In this document: piece by piece, positions 1 to 11,565 of the stretch
How the letters are laid out: the number at the start of each line of letters is the position of its first letter
How positions within the stretch are numbered: position 1 is the stretch's first letter
NCBI GenBank assembly: GCA_947652605.1
Contig: OX393577.1
Location: 1,860,868-1,924,867 of the forward strand
Length of the DNA: 64,000 nucleotides
Direction: 5' to 3'
From: Elmis aenea
Lineage: Eukaryota > Arthropoda > Insecta > Coleoptera > Elmidae
Notes under the pieces: model-generated
The model's database searches: none
What the model saw: the letters and a program-made list of their open reading frames with translations, nothing else
What the model was told of the DNA's origin: nothing
Program-made: the position numbers and the translations under genes

Positions 1-1462
1 ACAGTGCCTAGAGTTTCTTTAATTTTTGTTATATGACGCCCTAAGCGCTTGTGCTATGTTCATTTACATCCACCTACCTACCTACATTGATAGATTTCAT
101 CTGCATACAAAAATTCTTCTGTTTCAATAAATAAAGAAGTTAAAGTATTCTTCAAAATGATGAAACTTAAGTTTACGTCTGTAGTGCCAAAATGGAAAGC
201 GATATAAAAAATTTGGTTACATAGACGTTCTTTACCTAAAAAATAGCCCAAGTAACCGAAATCAGTGTTTTGCTTACTATTACGGTAACCGAGATACGCC
301 GTAAAACATTCGAAGTCCACCCTGTACAGCGCAAAACATTAAAACTGTGTTGTTTATTGAATTAAGCAATGTAATTACAAAAGATAGGAGACGATATATT
401 TTCTTTTATTCTCTCAAAACGAGCGATAAAAGTGAGCGATTCTAAATGAATTTCTGAAGAGCCAAAGATTAATCAATTATATCAACGTACATCGGATGAT
501 TTGAATGATCGTAAACCCGCTGAATGGCAACGGATAACCTCATACAATTATTTCGTGTGATTTATGATGGGTAGATGTGGAGAGAACGATGATAGAGATC
601 GTTCAAATTCAATTTCGGACCGGACATATGAACAGAGCGCACATTTCAACGCTTCTCATTTCCGAATAATTCTAATGATTCACTAAGATTAAGTATCATC
701 GTCATGTAGTTTATTCCCACGCGAGAAAATCGAACAAAAAGCTGATAATTAGTTTTCACGTACGTAAGATTATTAGAAAAATTAAAAAGTATGTGTAAAA
801 ATAGTAAAAATATTGACGTCAGCTCGTTAATAACTATTTAATTAGAAGAAAACAAAATGGTTTTAAACAAAAAGTTGAATTATTGTAATCACTCTATTGA
901 CTTAGCTTCAACTTCTAGGTGGCTATGTGCAAATACTGACGGCGGCGCCATTTTTAGCAATAGCAACAACTTGATTTTTTGGCCCATCTTCGAAAGTATT
1001 GCGATACTCAAGATATTTTTTGTTAGGTTTTGTTTAATAGCGCAGTTTTTTGTTCATTACCATATTATTTTGGTCTTGATAATTTTTTGACGAATTTCGG
1101 CGACCAGTAGCGTTACTTTAACATAGATTAAACCACACCACTTACGCATCACACAGTACCTACTTGTAAATATTGACATAACATACATTTTATTTGACAG
1201 GTAGGTTAGGTGAAGGAAATTTTCTGACAAAATATAACTCGTGCATTGCACATAATCTATAATTTTCAATGCACTTGTTATATTACTACTGAAAATCCTA
1301 TTAACATTGAGGTAAAAAGTCGATTTTATTTCCCTGCATGTAAACAGATGTAACGATAAATTTAAAGTATACCATAAAAATTTTCAAGTGGAGTTAGTTT
1401 TACGCACAAACTTTTTGTCACGTTTCCTTACGATAACGATAACTGCGGTTTACAGGTTGCAC
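1..1462. other. AT-rich stretch without a recognised gene
   Basis: No coding sequence is convincing here. A CACCCTGTACA motif at 318-328 resembles the outer end of a Tc1/mariner-type inverted repeat, but no partner end is visible. The minus-strand open frame just inside it (78-320) starts on GTG and is more likely transposon-derived or chance than host coding sequence. Confidence 0.4.
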
Positions 1463-1801
1463 TTACCCATTTATAGAGGTCTGCGTCATGAACCATCCTA
1501 GGAAAGCTTTAGCAAGTGAATGCCAGATCTGGGTAAGGATCCATTCAGATTTGTCTTCGGCTTGCTGTAAAAAGCGGAGCGTATCCTCATCGGCATTCAG
1601 CTGTACAAAACGGGCTGCTATAACGTTCGGAAGTTTTCGAAGATCGCATTTGTACCACTGCAACAAAACAACACGCTGAAGGTCTCGACAAACACTTAAG
1701 GCATTTAAGGCAATTGTTTTATTTTGCTGCATGAATAATAATGCATCGCACCACCGGCGTGATTTCTTATGCATACAATCTGTTAACGTATAAATATTCA
1801 T
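1463..1801 (-). CDS. Candidate coding exon of an unrecognised gene
   Basis: A minus-strand open frame of 112 codons starts at ATG (1801) and is richer in GC and in ordinary residues (W, Q, L, A, D) than its surroundings. It runs to the codons for T-S-I-N-G. There the DNA reads AATGG|GTAAGTG, a near-consensus splice donor overlapping the frame's stop, so the sequence could be a first coding exon spliced in phase 2 to an exon further left. I do not recognise the protein. It has no signal peptide and is rich in helix-forming residues (for example LRFLQQAEDKSEWILTQIW). A composition-driven chance frame remains possible, because no second exon could be identified with confidence. Confidence 0.35.
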   Translation of the reverse strand: MNIYTLTDCMHKKSRRWCDALLFMQQNKTIALNALSVCRDLQRVVLLQWYKCDLRKLPNVIAARFVQLNADEDTLRFLQQAEDKSEWILTQIWHSLAKAFLGWFMTQTSING

Positions 1802-2953
1802 GATGTTTTACAGTCCGCTTTGACGAACAGCTGAAGTTGCTTCAGCAGGTAATAGAAACTTATTATTAATTATGTTGCCTGTATATGCAACAGCAAATAT
1901 TCCATTAATTTGGTATAAAAAATTGTTGAGTTGAGCGACAGGCACCTTTCAATAACGTACAGGGGTTGTTTTGCTTTCAGCAGCGAACTCATCTACTTAT
2001 TCAACCTTGAAATATTTTATTGTCTTATTTTACACACCTCAAGTATTTTTGGCTTAAAAATTTATAGTAGTTATGAAGATGCTGTGAACATTACGTGGAC
2101 ACAATCGACAACTATTAAGGGCGTTTTACAATGAAGCTTTACACGTTAAGCTAGTAATTTTCCTGCATATAAGCTAGATTACAGAGTAACAGCTAGGGTT
2201 TCTCATATTTGACCATTTTGCTTGTCCCGGGATTCCGGGAAGAAATCGGCATTTGTTCTGGGATTTCCCGGGATTCCGGGATGTAATAAATTATGTCAAT
2301 ATTTTTAAATAAACAACCCAAAAAATTAAGGGAGCGGTTTATTACTTAAAAACAACTCCAAGCCATATATGTAATACACTTTGCTCCATGATTATTATAA
2401 ATAATAAAATCATTTTACCTACTCTGGTGCTCTTAAACTTATCAAGAGAATATAGTCGAAGTCTCTATATACTTGGTCGATATAAATCAACACAAACAGA
2501 ATACTGCAAGGGATTAAGCTCAAAATAATTTCCATAATAAGCAACTATTACGCCTTTTTCGATTGCTTATAATTCTGTATAGAGCGCAGCACGAAACGAT
2601 GTCCTACAGCAAATTTCCGCAAAATAAGGTTACAATTGGTCAATTTAACAATCTAGACGCGCAGTCTGAGCTGGAATAATATTCGTTGAATATTATTTTA
2701 AAATAAATGTATAAATTGTAATGAAGATAAAATTTAAAAATGGCAAAGAAATCCAAATAGTGATTTTGCGATTAAGCTTTTTTTATGTTGTAGATAATAA
2801 ATACAACACATAAATAATTAAAGTATTTACAAAAACATTAAACTTGTAAGCGACACATATTATTAAGGATACCTATGTTAACTATTTAAAGCAACATTTA
2901 AAGAAAAAAGAAATGGTTTTAAAAATATTGTCCTAAAACTCAAAGTTAATATA
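1802..2953. repeat. Non-coding stretch with a duplicated CCCGGGATTCCGGGA motif
   Basis: The 15-mer CCCGGGATTCCGGGA occurs twice in direct orientation (2226-2240 and 2267-2281) with related sequence between. It resembles terminal or subterminal sequence of dispersed transposons, but no matching other end was found. The rest of the interval is AT-rich with nothing recognisable. Confidence 0.35.
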
Positions 2954-3422
2954 CAGAGTAGCGGCTTTCAAAATTTTAAGTTTGTTGATTGGTTGTCATG
3001 GTATCAACATAAACTACAACGACTGGGCTACTTAATTTATAGTGGTTGTTGTCCAAAACCCAATGTTACAAATATGACAACGAATTAAGAAGAAAATACC
3101 CATGTGTGATACATCAATGAAAAAATAAAATTGGTTGTCATAAGACCAAAACGAATCGACCTGGAAAAAATTAATTATTACAATCCGATTCGACGTAAAA
3201 AGTAGCTCGGGCAATGTTTTACCCATTTAAAATATTTTACACTCCAAAGGGGTTGTTAAAAATCGTATTTTCTGGTTTTTATTAATTTTCTCGGATACCG
3301 TTTAAGATATTTCCAATTATTAATGAGCACTAAATTAAGTAACTTTGCCAAATTTAAACCAATGCTCTAGCTGTTATAATAAGCGAGATCCCCATGCTTA
3401 AACTTAAATTTTAAAGACCCTG
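2954..3422. mobile_element. Tc1/mariner-type MITE
   Basis: The left end reads TA-CAGAGTAGCGGCTTTCAAAA and the right end, reverse-complemented, reads TA-CAGGGTCTTTAAAATTTAAG. The two share TACAGRGT, then CTTT-AAAATTT-AAGTTT after a short gap. Both ends are bordered by TA, the target duplicated by Tc1/mariner elements. The 469-bp interior has no transposase, so this is a non-autonomous copy. The repeats are imperfect and the copy is old. Confidence 0.45.
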
Positions 3423-4493
3423 TATATTTCAAAACTAGTTTTTTTCTGGAAAAATTAAACTTATAATGAAAGTATTCGGACAAAAAACGTTTTAAAAAAA
3501 TGTAAAATATGAGAATTTAGCCAAAATCATGTATGTAGTCGCAATTTCGATTGAATTAAATATGATTTATTTGTTTTACGTAGTTAAAAAATTAAATATG
3601 ACTCCGCGCCACCTTGGTTAATGAGGTTGAGCAACGTTTTTCAAAATGTGTTGTAGGTAGAGGTCCAATGAGATATAAAATTTGTGATGCAAATGCTAGA
3701 ACAAGACAATAGCTCGTCCAATTTGGCCGTTATTGACCGATAGAATGAATGTACGTTAAGTACAACATTGTGGTGCTGGCTGCTCGGTAAATACTAATCT
3801 TAGATTCCACGAGTGTGATCAGAGTGCCAAGCCAGTAGCTGCATTAACAAATGAACAAAACACCTTATTCGTTCTGACAGACAGAAGTATTGAAATGACG
3901 TCAACAATTTTTAAAGGCAGATAATCAGCCTTAAACACACAGTCACACCAAATTACAAGTCTGATGGACAGACAAATAAATACACACGTATAGATAAATA
4001 AATGTAAATAGGAAAAAAAGCATATTTTGTGCCAGTACAAGTACGACAATGGCTGAAATGTAATTTGTACATTTGTAAGCTTCGCTACGGTGTAAATAAT
4101 TTGAATTAAAATCGTCCCGTCATCTCGCTACTAATTAAACCAAATGAAGTTGGCCAAACGAACACTGGCCAAGAATTTTCACTTTGAATTTCAAAATTCG
4201 TCTGTCCGGGCACCTGGAGTAGTAATTATATATTGTTACAAAATTGAAAGTACTCACGTAGAGGCGATTAGAAAGCAAATCTGATATTTATTTTGTTTAA
4301 TTGAGAAAAAAATAGTTTTGATATGTTAACAAACGCACGTTAATTAAAAACGCAAGAAAATGTCCCAGGACTGGAGCGCGTAACCGCGAAAAAGAATCGC
4401 GACATCGGTATTCATAACGCCCATTCAAACTTCAGCGAAGGGTCTGGACAATGAATTCGGAATCAAAACATCTGGTCGTCCGCGAAACTCCCG
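3423..4493. other. AT-rich stretch, nothing recognised
   Basis: No coding sequence, terminal repeat or tandem array stands out between the MITE and the TATA-like site. Confidence 0.4.
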
Positions 4494-4501
4494 TATAAAT
4501 A
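4494..4501 (+). promoter_or_regulatory. Possible TATA-box core promoter
   Basis: TATAAATA sits in a GC-richer island (about 4370-4700) that contains several CGCGA-type motifs. About 28 bases downstream, at 4522, CGATTC could act as an initiator. A possible 5' exon then extends to ATGCGAG|GTCAGT near 4650, a moderate splice donor. No protein product can be followed, so this is only a candidate. Confidence 0.25.
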
Positions 4502-4699
4502 GACTGATAAACTATTTGCCGATTCCTCCGTACACACCGAACGTATACGATGGCTTAACAAAGGGATAAAAACACTGGTTTGTTGCAAAAGTGAAACGTC
4601 AATGTGCAGCACTAAAGTAGGGAAGACAAAACAATCAAAATCAATGCGAGGTCAGTAAAGCGGCAGTTTTTTGAATGTGGCAGGGATCTTCAGACACGC

Positions 4700-5849
4700 G
4701 GAGAATGGACGCAGCCGCCTTCATTCTAGTGTGTTAAACACCATAAAAATACCGTCGGGGGTTCGTTTTTGTTCGGCAGCTAATATACGAAAGTCAAGGT
4801 TTAATTTGTTTCGAGAGCGATTTAATTCGACTTTTTTTTGTATCAAGACGCGACTAATTAAAAAAATATTCAATTCAAAATTTAAAAAGCGTTACAATAT
4901 TCAAATTAGGTACAATGACTAGTTGTGAAAATCTTCGTAGAAGACATTTTATCTTTAAACAGTAACTTTTTTTTGAAAAATATTTGCAAATAACACGATA
5001 CGTAGAGATAATATTAATAAATCTTTATTTAGACTGTAGCAACTTTGCATAGTTGTAAATGTATTCTCAGCAAAATGACTAAAACGATTATCTCGTACTT
5101 CCAGGGTGCATTTCTTGGGAAAATGGTGTCTCAACTACAAATAGATGAGTGGAATCTATAACTAGGTTCTTAATTTCGTAAAATATTTAGTCCTTTTTGG
5201 AGGTTTGCTATAAGACTCTTATCAGAAAAAAAGTGTTTGGGAGTTTTATCTTTTTACATAATTAAAATATTTTATAGAGAACAGATTCTAGTTCACAGCT
5301 ATAAATTCATTACTTTTTCGCCAAAGTTGCAAATATCTGATTCACTCTTACATTTGGCTTTACTAGTGGTTGTAAATAAAGCTCATTTTCAGAATACTGA
5401 TCCCTTAAAAAGCAATAATATATGTAAATTAAAACCAATTAATAACTTTTAATAAAATGTACATTTTAATAGTTAACTATATTGCTTTAAAGATTACACC
5501 ATAAAAGGGGCACAGTTTTAATTACTGCGCAGTCAAAAATTAATTAATACAGTTCGTAATTAATTATAGCAGCCAAAATACCAGTTCCCTTCGAAACCTG
5601 TTCGTTACAGAGTTAGACAATTAATAATTTATGAAATAAAATCTATTTTTTTCTGTAGGAAAAAGGTCAAGTAAATACAGAGTATCGGATTGCTTAAGAA
5701 GTAACTCATCATTGAAATTATATACTTAGTTTTCTACAGTACAACTTAATAGGGATGTATAAAACAGTAACAAAAGAAATACCGTGATTGCAAATGATAA
5801 TTTTTGTTTCTAATTAATGCGGATACTCGCGAAATTTTTGTTTTCTAGT
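4700..5849. other. AT-rich stretch, nothing recognised
   Basis: Unique-looking, strongly AT-rich sequence with short chance frames only. No terminal repeats or tandem arrays were seen. Confidence 0.4.
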
Positions 5850-6894
5850 ATTAAAAAAAGCTGACCAAGGAAGGTCACGATATGTTGTCGCTAAAATCTG
5901 ATCAAGACTGTGTTTATTGCATCAAGAACATCAAAACTAAATGTTTTGCAGAGTTATACGTGCCACTGGCCATTTCCTTGAACGATAATAGTTATTTATG
6001 TATCAAAGCTAAAAAGTACGTTTTGGCCGAGGTGCATATTACATTTTTTGTGCGATCGAATTAAAAACAATTTAAATTTTTAGTAATTTTCAAAATTATA
6101 GGTTAGAAACTACGTGACATTCTGTCACTGACAGATGACGGCGTATGTACTGCATTACCGGCCCTCTCCTTAGCAACGGCCGTAAAAGTTACTTTTTCGG
6201 CCGTTGCTAAGGGTAACGGCCTGAAAAGTAACTTTGACGGCCGTTGCTAAGGATAGGGCCGGTAATACAGTACTTTATGGTTGCTAACGCGTCCGTCAAA
6301 CAGCTGTTTCTAGTACGATCGCACAAAAAAGTAATTTTTGCGATCGCGTTGGCCATGAAACCGTCAGAGATTAAATCGAAATTTTTCTATTTACAAATTC
6401 GCGCATCTTTTGCAAGTAAAGTGGTGCAAAGTTTTTGAAAAAATCTTAAACGGTTCCGGAGAAAAACGTCAAAAACGAAACCCTTGCAAAAGCGCTATGA
6501 TTTGAGAGGTTGTGGTATATCTGATGTAACTAAATCTATGCGACTTGCATAGGCGTTTAACATAGGGAAAACCTTTTTTACAAGGGCCTTGTTTTTCGCG
6601 TTTTTTCCCGGACCCGTTTAAGATTTTTTCAAAAACTTTGCACCATTTTACTTGCAAAGGATGCGCGAATTGGTAAATAGAAGAATTTCGATTTTATCTC
6701 TGAGGGTTAGGCCAACGCGATCGCAAAAATTACCTTTATTATTCAACTGTTCAGTGTTTCCTCTATTTTTCCGAAGGAAATGGCCAGTGGCACGTATAAC
6801 TCTGCAAAACATTTAGTTTTGTTGTTCTCGGTGCAATAAACACAGCCTAGATCAGATTCTAGCGACAATATATCGTGACCCTTCTTTTTTAGTA
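5850..6894. mobile_element. Large foldback (inverted-repeat) element
   Basis: The outer left sequence (GGTCACGATAT, then TTGTCGCTA, then AATCTGATC) recurs inverted at the right end (6840-6885). The match continues inward through TTTTGCAGAGTTATACGTGCC, GTAATTTTTGCGATCGCGTTGG and GCAAAGTTTTTGAAAAAATC. The left arm spans roughly 5853-6495 and the right arm roughly 6571-6893, with a short unpaired centre. The left arm is longer because about 350 bp, including a separate MITE (6150-6270), lies inside it. No transposase is encoded. The pattern fits a foldback or long-hairpin MITE. Confidence 0.65.
6150..6270. mobile_element. Palindromic 121-bp MITE nested in the foldback element
   Basis: Ends CTGCATTACCGGCCCT and (inverted) CTGTATTACCGGCCCT match over about 34 bp with two mismatches. 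TA lies directly outside both ends, fitting a Tc1/mariner-type target duplication. Inside, GTTACTTTTTCGGCCGTT and its near complement continue the pairing, so almost the whole element folds into one hairpin with a loop of only about 10 bases. Confidence 0.7.
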
Positions 6895-7599
6895 ATTGAC
6901 AAAATAATGCAAACCTTTAAATGTTGGCAAATATAATTAATTAGGGGCCCAACATTACTCCTCACCCAGAAAAAGCTTAGGATCAGCCTTGGCATTACAT
7001 GTCTTTGATTGAGGAACCAAATACGGTACGGAACCAGAACCGAAAGACCAGCTCCGTGCCGCCTATTTTGCTGTATCTGTTTTTCAACTCATTTTCCATT
7101 CTATCTTGAACCCAAGCCGGAACGGAACCAACTTTAAAACCACAAATTTTAAGACACAGCATCTTTCAATTCTACAAATTATTTTATCTCCGCGGCATAC
7201 TAACATAACCGAAGAATTAGCGCAGAATTTACCTATTTTAACATCTCGTGGGTTTAATTTTAACTTAAAAATCGCCTATTTACTGTCTGCTTTCGAGTCT
7301 AATTTTTACCCGAATCCCAACTTAATCCCAACAGAACTAAAATCGCATAATAAATATTTTATAAACCCGAACGGAGTCGACTTCTGAGGTTAGGCTCGCA
7401 CGAAACTCCCATGTTTCGGATTCTTAATTTGAACATCTTAATTCTTGTAGTAATCAAAATATAATTAGTTTAATGGACAAAAAACATAAGCCAAGATACT
7501 GCGTTTTAGTGTGCCGTCAATAATTTAATAAAGTATTAATTTTTTTATCATTAATTCTGGAAGATAACCACAATACGTTAATGATAATCATAACTCGCG
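6895..7599. other. Non-coding stretch with GAACC-rich sequence
   Basis: GAACC/GGAAC-rich sequence at 7010-7130 resembles sequence at 8255-8345. I cannot tell whether the two belong to one degraded repeat. The 7106-7387 open frame looks like chance. Confidence 0.3.
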
Positions 7600-7870
7600 A
7601 CGAAGCACGGTAGCAAGTAGCACAATAAACGGTGAAGAATGCTATTAAACAAGGCGGTTTCTACTGACAGTGTAGCCGTAGAATGCACTAATCACCTCCA
7701 GTAATTAAAACAGTCGGAATCCGGCTGCTTGTCGGGATCAGATAGCTCGTGTTTACATACCTGCCGACCATAGATTTATTCATTTAATATTTAAATAGTC
7801 GGTCGAACAGCATCGCTGTCTGGCCCACTCAAGTGAATGTTAAATTGCCTCCAACACGGTTACCCCTTGT
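7600..7870. promoter_or_regulatory. GC-richer island, possible cis-regulatory element
   Basis: Unique-looking sequence with higher GC than its surroundings and AT-core homeodomain-type sites (CAGTAATTAAAAC, TTTAATATTTAAAT). It has no coding potential and no repeat structure. The regulatory call is an inference from composition only. Confidence 0.2.
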
Positions 7871-9000
7871 AAGACACAAGTAATAAGATTAAACAGGTAA
7901 TAGGTGTTACTTTGGTATGCACACTCATGTACGGAATAAAAACGATTCCTTTAAAATGAAACAGGTGCAGGAGCACACCAATAAATCCACTACTAAATTA
8001 ACATTGAAGAGAAAATTCTTGGGATTTATCCCATAATTTAAATTTAAAACAACCAACAACAGCATAGCTAAGTACAGCACTAATACCCTTATAATATGTT
8101 AAGATGAGTACTTTTCTCTTTAAGACTAACTGGTAATTATTTTATTGTACAAGTTAAATAAAACTATTTCATTGTGACGAAAGAGAACGAGCTTTAAAAT
8201 GAGCTTTTTAAGGATCGTGTACTTGCTAGTGATCATTATTTACCTACATGTTTTTTTTTGCGTTCTGAACCGTAACTTGAATCAAAACTGAACCGGCATT
8301 TTTTCCTTGAGCCACAGATCCCGAACCGAATCAGTAACAGAACCAGTTTGTAGAGCCGAATTTAAACGTCATTCGATAGAGAACTTTTCACGATTTAAAA
8401 AAGAGGAGTATAAGGTTTATAGGGGCTTCCCCTTAAAATAACAAAGTTATAGGGGTGCGGCAGTCAAACTGAATCACCCTGTATAAGCGTATTAATGCTT
8501 TTGATGATTATTTTTTCGAGAAAATGATAATGAAGACCTATTATGTGCCCAAATTCCGAAATAGAGTTTGTAAATATAACTTTTTGATAGTGAAAGCATA
8601 AACAAAATTTTCATACAATCAACTTTAAACTCCATAAAATTATAATCTCTGTGACACTCTGTATATAGTTTTAATACAAATATCTTCAAGCATCCATAAC
8701 TAATAGAAGTGTTAAATAGTTTTCTTTTAAATCTTTTACTAAAGGCACTTGCTTTATTGATTAAAAAATTTGAGAAGTTCTCCTATAAGGAAGATAATCT
8801 GAGGAGTTTTATTGTTGACTTTATATCTGCAGGTGATAAATAAACCTTCCAAATTATTTAAAACATTACCGCGTTGGTTGTGATTTAAACCATACTCCAT
8901 AATTACAACTAAGTTAGTCGAAAAGTGTTATACTGATTATTGTCATAAAAAAAAACTTGAATAAAAGTGATAAATACCACATTACTGTTGATAGTTGAAA
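7871..9000. other. Non-coding stretch with a solitary mariner-like end
   Basis: CACCCTGTATA at 8475-8485 matches the common outer end of Tc1/mariner inverted repeats, with no partner end visible. The rest is AT-rich without recognisable features. Confidence 0.35.
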
Positions 9001-9105
9001 ATGCAGACGGACTGTTTTAAGAAATTTAGTAAAAATGCTACCTTGTCATCTTGTGACATATGGGGTAATAATGGGGTGGCCTTCTACAGAAGCTCGCAGC
9101 GCCAG
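9001..9105 (+). CDS. Candidate short first coding exon
   Basis: ATG at 9001 is preceded by GAAA, a favourable insect initiation context, and by an in-frame TGA. It opens 35 codons (MQTDCFKKFSKNATL...) that end in CGCCAG|GTAAGTGAT, a strong donor at phase 0. The reading continues to a stop soon after the donor, as expected for an exon. The peptide is not recognised and no downstream exon was identified. An isolated ATG-to-donor segment can occur by chance. Confidence 0.25.
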
Positions 9106-10462
9106 GTAAGTGATAGATGGTACCCGTGAGACTGGATTTCCATCATCCTTAGCCAATCACCCAAATGCAAATTCACAAAAAGTTAATATAGAAAAGTGAA
9201 TAACATGGAGACATAGAAATGCTATACATTTAAATAAGACAGTTATTACTTTACCATTAATTAATAATAACAAGCAATCTAACCGTCATATTTTAACATA
9301 AATATAAAGAAGGTACGTTAAAAATAATAATTGTAGCTAGATGAATGTTAGGACTAAGTGCCTTTTGTCTCGATACTGATTTAGTTTTTTGTACAATATA
9401 GAGTGTTCCTACATAATAAACTTTTTAAAACTACCCTTATTTGTATTGCATTTAAAATGCAGCACTGAAATAATTCAATCATTTGCCTATTAAGATATGC
9501 TTTAAGTAATTTTTTAAAATCACAGTTATCGTATTGTAATAGTACCGCAAATACTGAGCGTCACAAAAAAATGCTCCATCATAGATTCATAAACTTAATT
9601 TAGATATATTGTCTCGAGAAAAATTGTCGAGGACAAACTATTCTATGTTACTGCAACGTTTTAGCTTTCATATTGTAAGAAGCAATTTCCTTTCATTACT
9701 TTAAAAGCCCATACTCAAAAATATTATTTAATTGTCATGATACGAAGTTAAGATTTAAAAAAACTGTGAACGCAAATTTAATTGGTTAAAATGGCTGCCG
9801 TCAATTCGCTTGTTTAATGAAAGTTTTTATTTCCGTTCAGAGTTTTTGACACTGTTTTGGTAAGGATTGACTAACCTATATGACGTTTCAAGTAAAAGCA
9901 CTAAAGCAATCGTAGCACTTTTATCAAATGAACCTTTTTCAGAGGGATGGATTCACACAGATTGGGTCTCCTGGCGGTAAAATTCACGGGGCTTCCAAAA
10001 TTTTTAACAATTAAACCATTTTCATATTTTCCAACTCTCTGCGCAAAGTTTTCCAGCGATGAGTGGATGCAGAAAAAAGTAAATATTAGTGTAAGCTTTA
10101 TTTCTTTACGTGATGATTAATTTTTCCCCAAGCTCGAGCCCCTTCGAGACCGGAGCCCTTGGCGGCCCCGCCAGATCAGACACCCGCTTGACTCGCCACT
10201 GACCTTCTCGATACACGTCAATTTATTAATTATGCAACAGTTTTTCAAATTAAATTAAACATAGGGTAGGTGAAGACAACCAGAAAATAAGCCATCAAAA
10301 AGACACGACTTTCAAATTGGAAATGATACAAAATACGGGTATAAAACCTAGCAGTTCCTTTAAACAACTGCTAAGACTCAAGATAATCTCGGCTAAATTG
10401 TTAATTGTCTGTGATCTACAAAGGTATCTTATCTACCTACAGAATCCGTTACATAATTTTTT
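9106..10462. other. Non-coding stretch
   Basis: Mostly AT-rich. A GC-rich patch at 10130-10200 contains TTGGCGGCCCCGCCAG, which resembles GC-rich hAT terminal sequence, but no pair was found. No gene seen. Confidence 0.35.
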
Positions 10463-10575
10463 CTGCGTCCGTCCAGAAAATCAGTTGTCTCCGATCAATG
10501 TTGGCTGGAAAATACATCTTAATCGGCCTAGGTCAGAAAGTAACTGGTTGCCATGGTTATGAGTTGTCTTTATCT
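10463..10575. repeat. Dispersed repeat carrying an RFX X-box-like site (copy 1)
   Basis: About 110 bp here (from CGTCCGTCCAGAAAATCAG to GAGTTGTCTTTA) are repeated at 45178-45335. The shared core contains GGCCTAGG and GTTGCCATGGTTAT (10547-10560). The latter is close to the palindromic X-box GTTGCCATGGTAAC bound by RFX proteins. This copy has a single unit and directly abuts the LINE fragment that follows. Confidence 0.55.
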
Positions 10576-11565
10576 TGGCTATTAAACAATAAACTTAAAA
10601 TAAATTGTGACAAAACTGTATTTATGTTATTTAAACAAAAAAATAAGGCTGTGTTTGACCTTAATATTAAAATTGGATCGAAAATATTGAGCAGAGTGTC
10701 AAATTGCAAGTATCTTGGTGTACAGATTGATGATCTATTATCGTGGTCCATACAGTACGAGCATTTTTGCAAAAAGATTATGCCTATGATTGGTGCCATA
10801 TATAAAACTAGATGTTACCTAACAAAAGAACTTAAATATAAAATTTATCATGCTTTTTTTGGATCTAAATTCACTTACTTGATCACAGCATGGTCTTCTT
10901 GTACAAGTACACTATTTAAGAAATTTCAAAAATTACGAAATAAGGTTGTCAAGATATTCTTCAGTATAAATTATTTAGCACTTACGGTTGATGTGTACAA
11001 TATGTTAAAAATTTATAGTTTGAAAAGTTTAGTAAAAATTGAGCAATCTAAACTCATTTACAAAATAATAAAAAATAAACAAAAATCGAATGTTATCATA
11101 AAAAAAAACTGTTCTCTTCATAAACACCAGACACGAGGTGCTCAGTGTTTTTATTTGCACCCTGTTTTTTCGAACATTGGTCTAAATAATCCTATTGCCT
11201 TGAGTTTACAAACTTGTAATAATCTACCTGAATATTTAAGAAATATGGACAAGGAAAGAAGATTTGTAAAACATTTAAAAGAACATTTTTCTTTCATATA
11301 GTTATGCTAAAGTGTTTTTGGCATTTGGAAAGTGCTTTATTTATTTAATCTGTTATTTTTTGTTTTTTATTGCTATCTTAAAATTTAACTTAACATAATA
11401 TTTCTTATCATAAAATAACATAATACCACTTATACGCAAATAAAAAATCAAATTGTTGGACGGTTTTCTTTTTTATCTTGTAACAACTTCGGTACCAGCG
11501 TAAGCTGTTTTGAAGTTGATAATCATAGCTATGGTTATTGTATTGTATTATAATAATAATAAAGA
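10570..11565 (+). pseudogene. 5'-truncated non-LTR retrotransposon, RT C-terminal part
   Basis: The open frame to 11301 reads WLLNNKLKINCDKTVFMLF, then CKYLGVQIDD, then ELKYKIYHAFFGSKFTYLI. This is the post-catalytic part (thumb and C-terminal tail) of a Jockey/CR1-group reverse transcriptase. It ends with the usual SLQTCNNLPEYLR tail motif. The YADD catalytic motif lies upstream of the truncation and is missing. After the stop, about 250 bp of AT-rich 3' UTR ends in TATAATAATAATAAAG, fitting a short repeat tail. A related copy is at 63165-63696 and retains YADD. The first part of the open frame (10405-10565) belongs to the preceding repeat, not to RT. Confidence 0.75.

Noticed and set aside
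78..320. Minus-strand frame that could be spliced in phase to the 1463-1801 exon through CTGTACAG|G
   Set aside because: The phase fits by a one-in-three chance. The presumed acceptor coincides with a mariner-like CACCCTGTACA terminus, and the frame starts on GTG, so it is better explained as transposon-derived or random.
7010..8345. GAACC-rich patches as two ends of one element
   Set aside because: The patches are similar in style but no alignable inverted or direct terminal repeat could be drawn between them.
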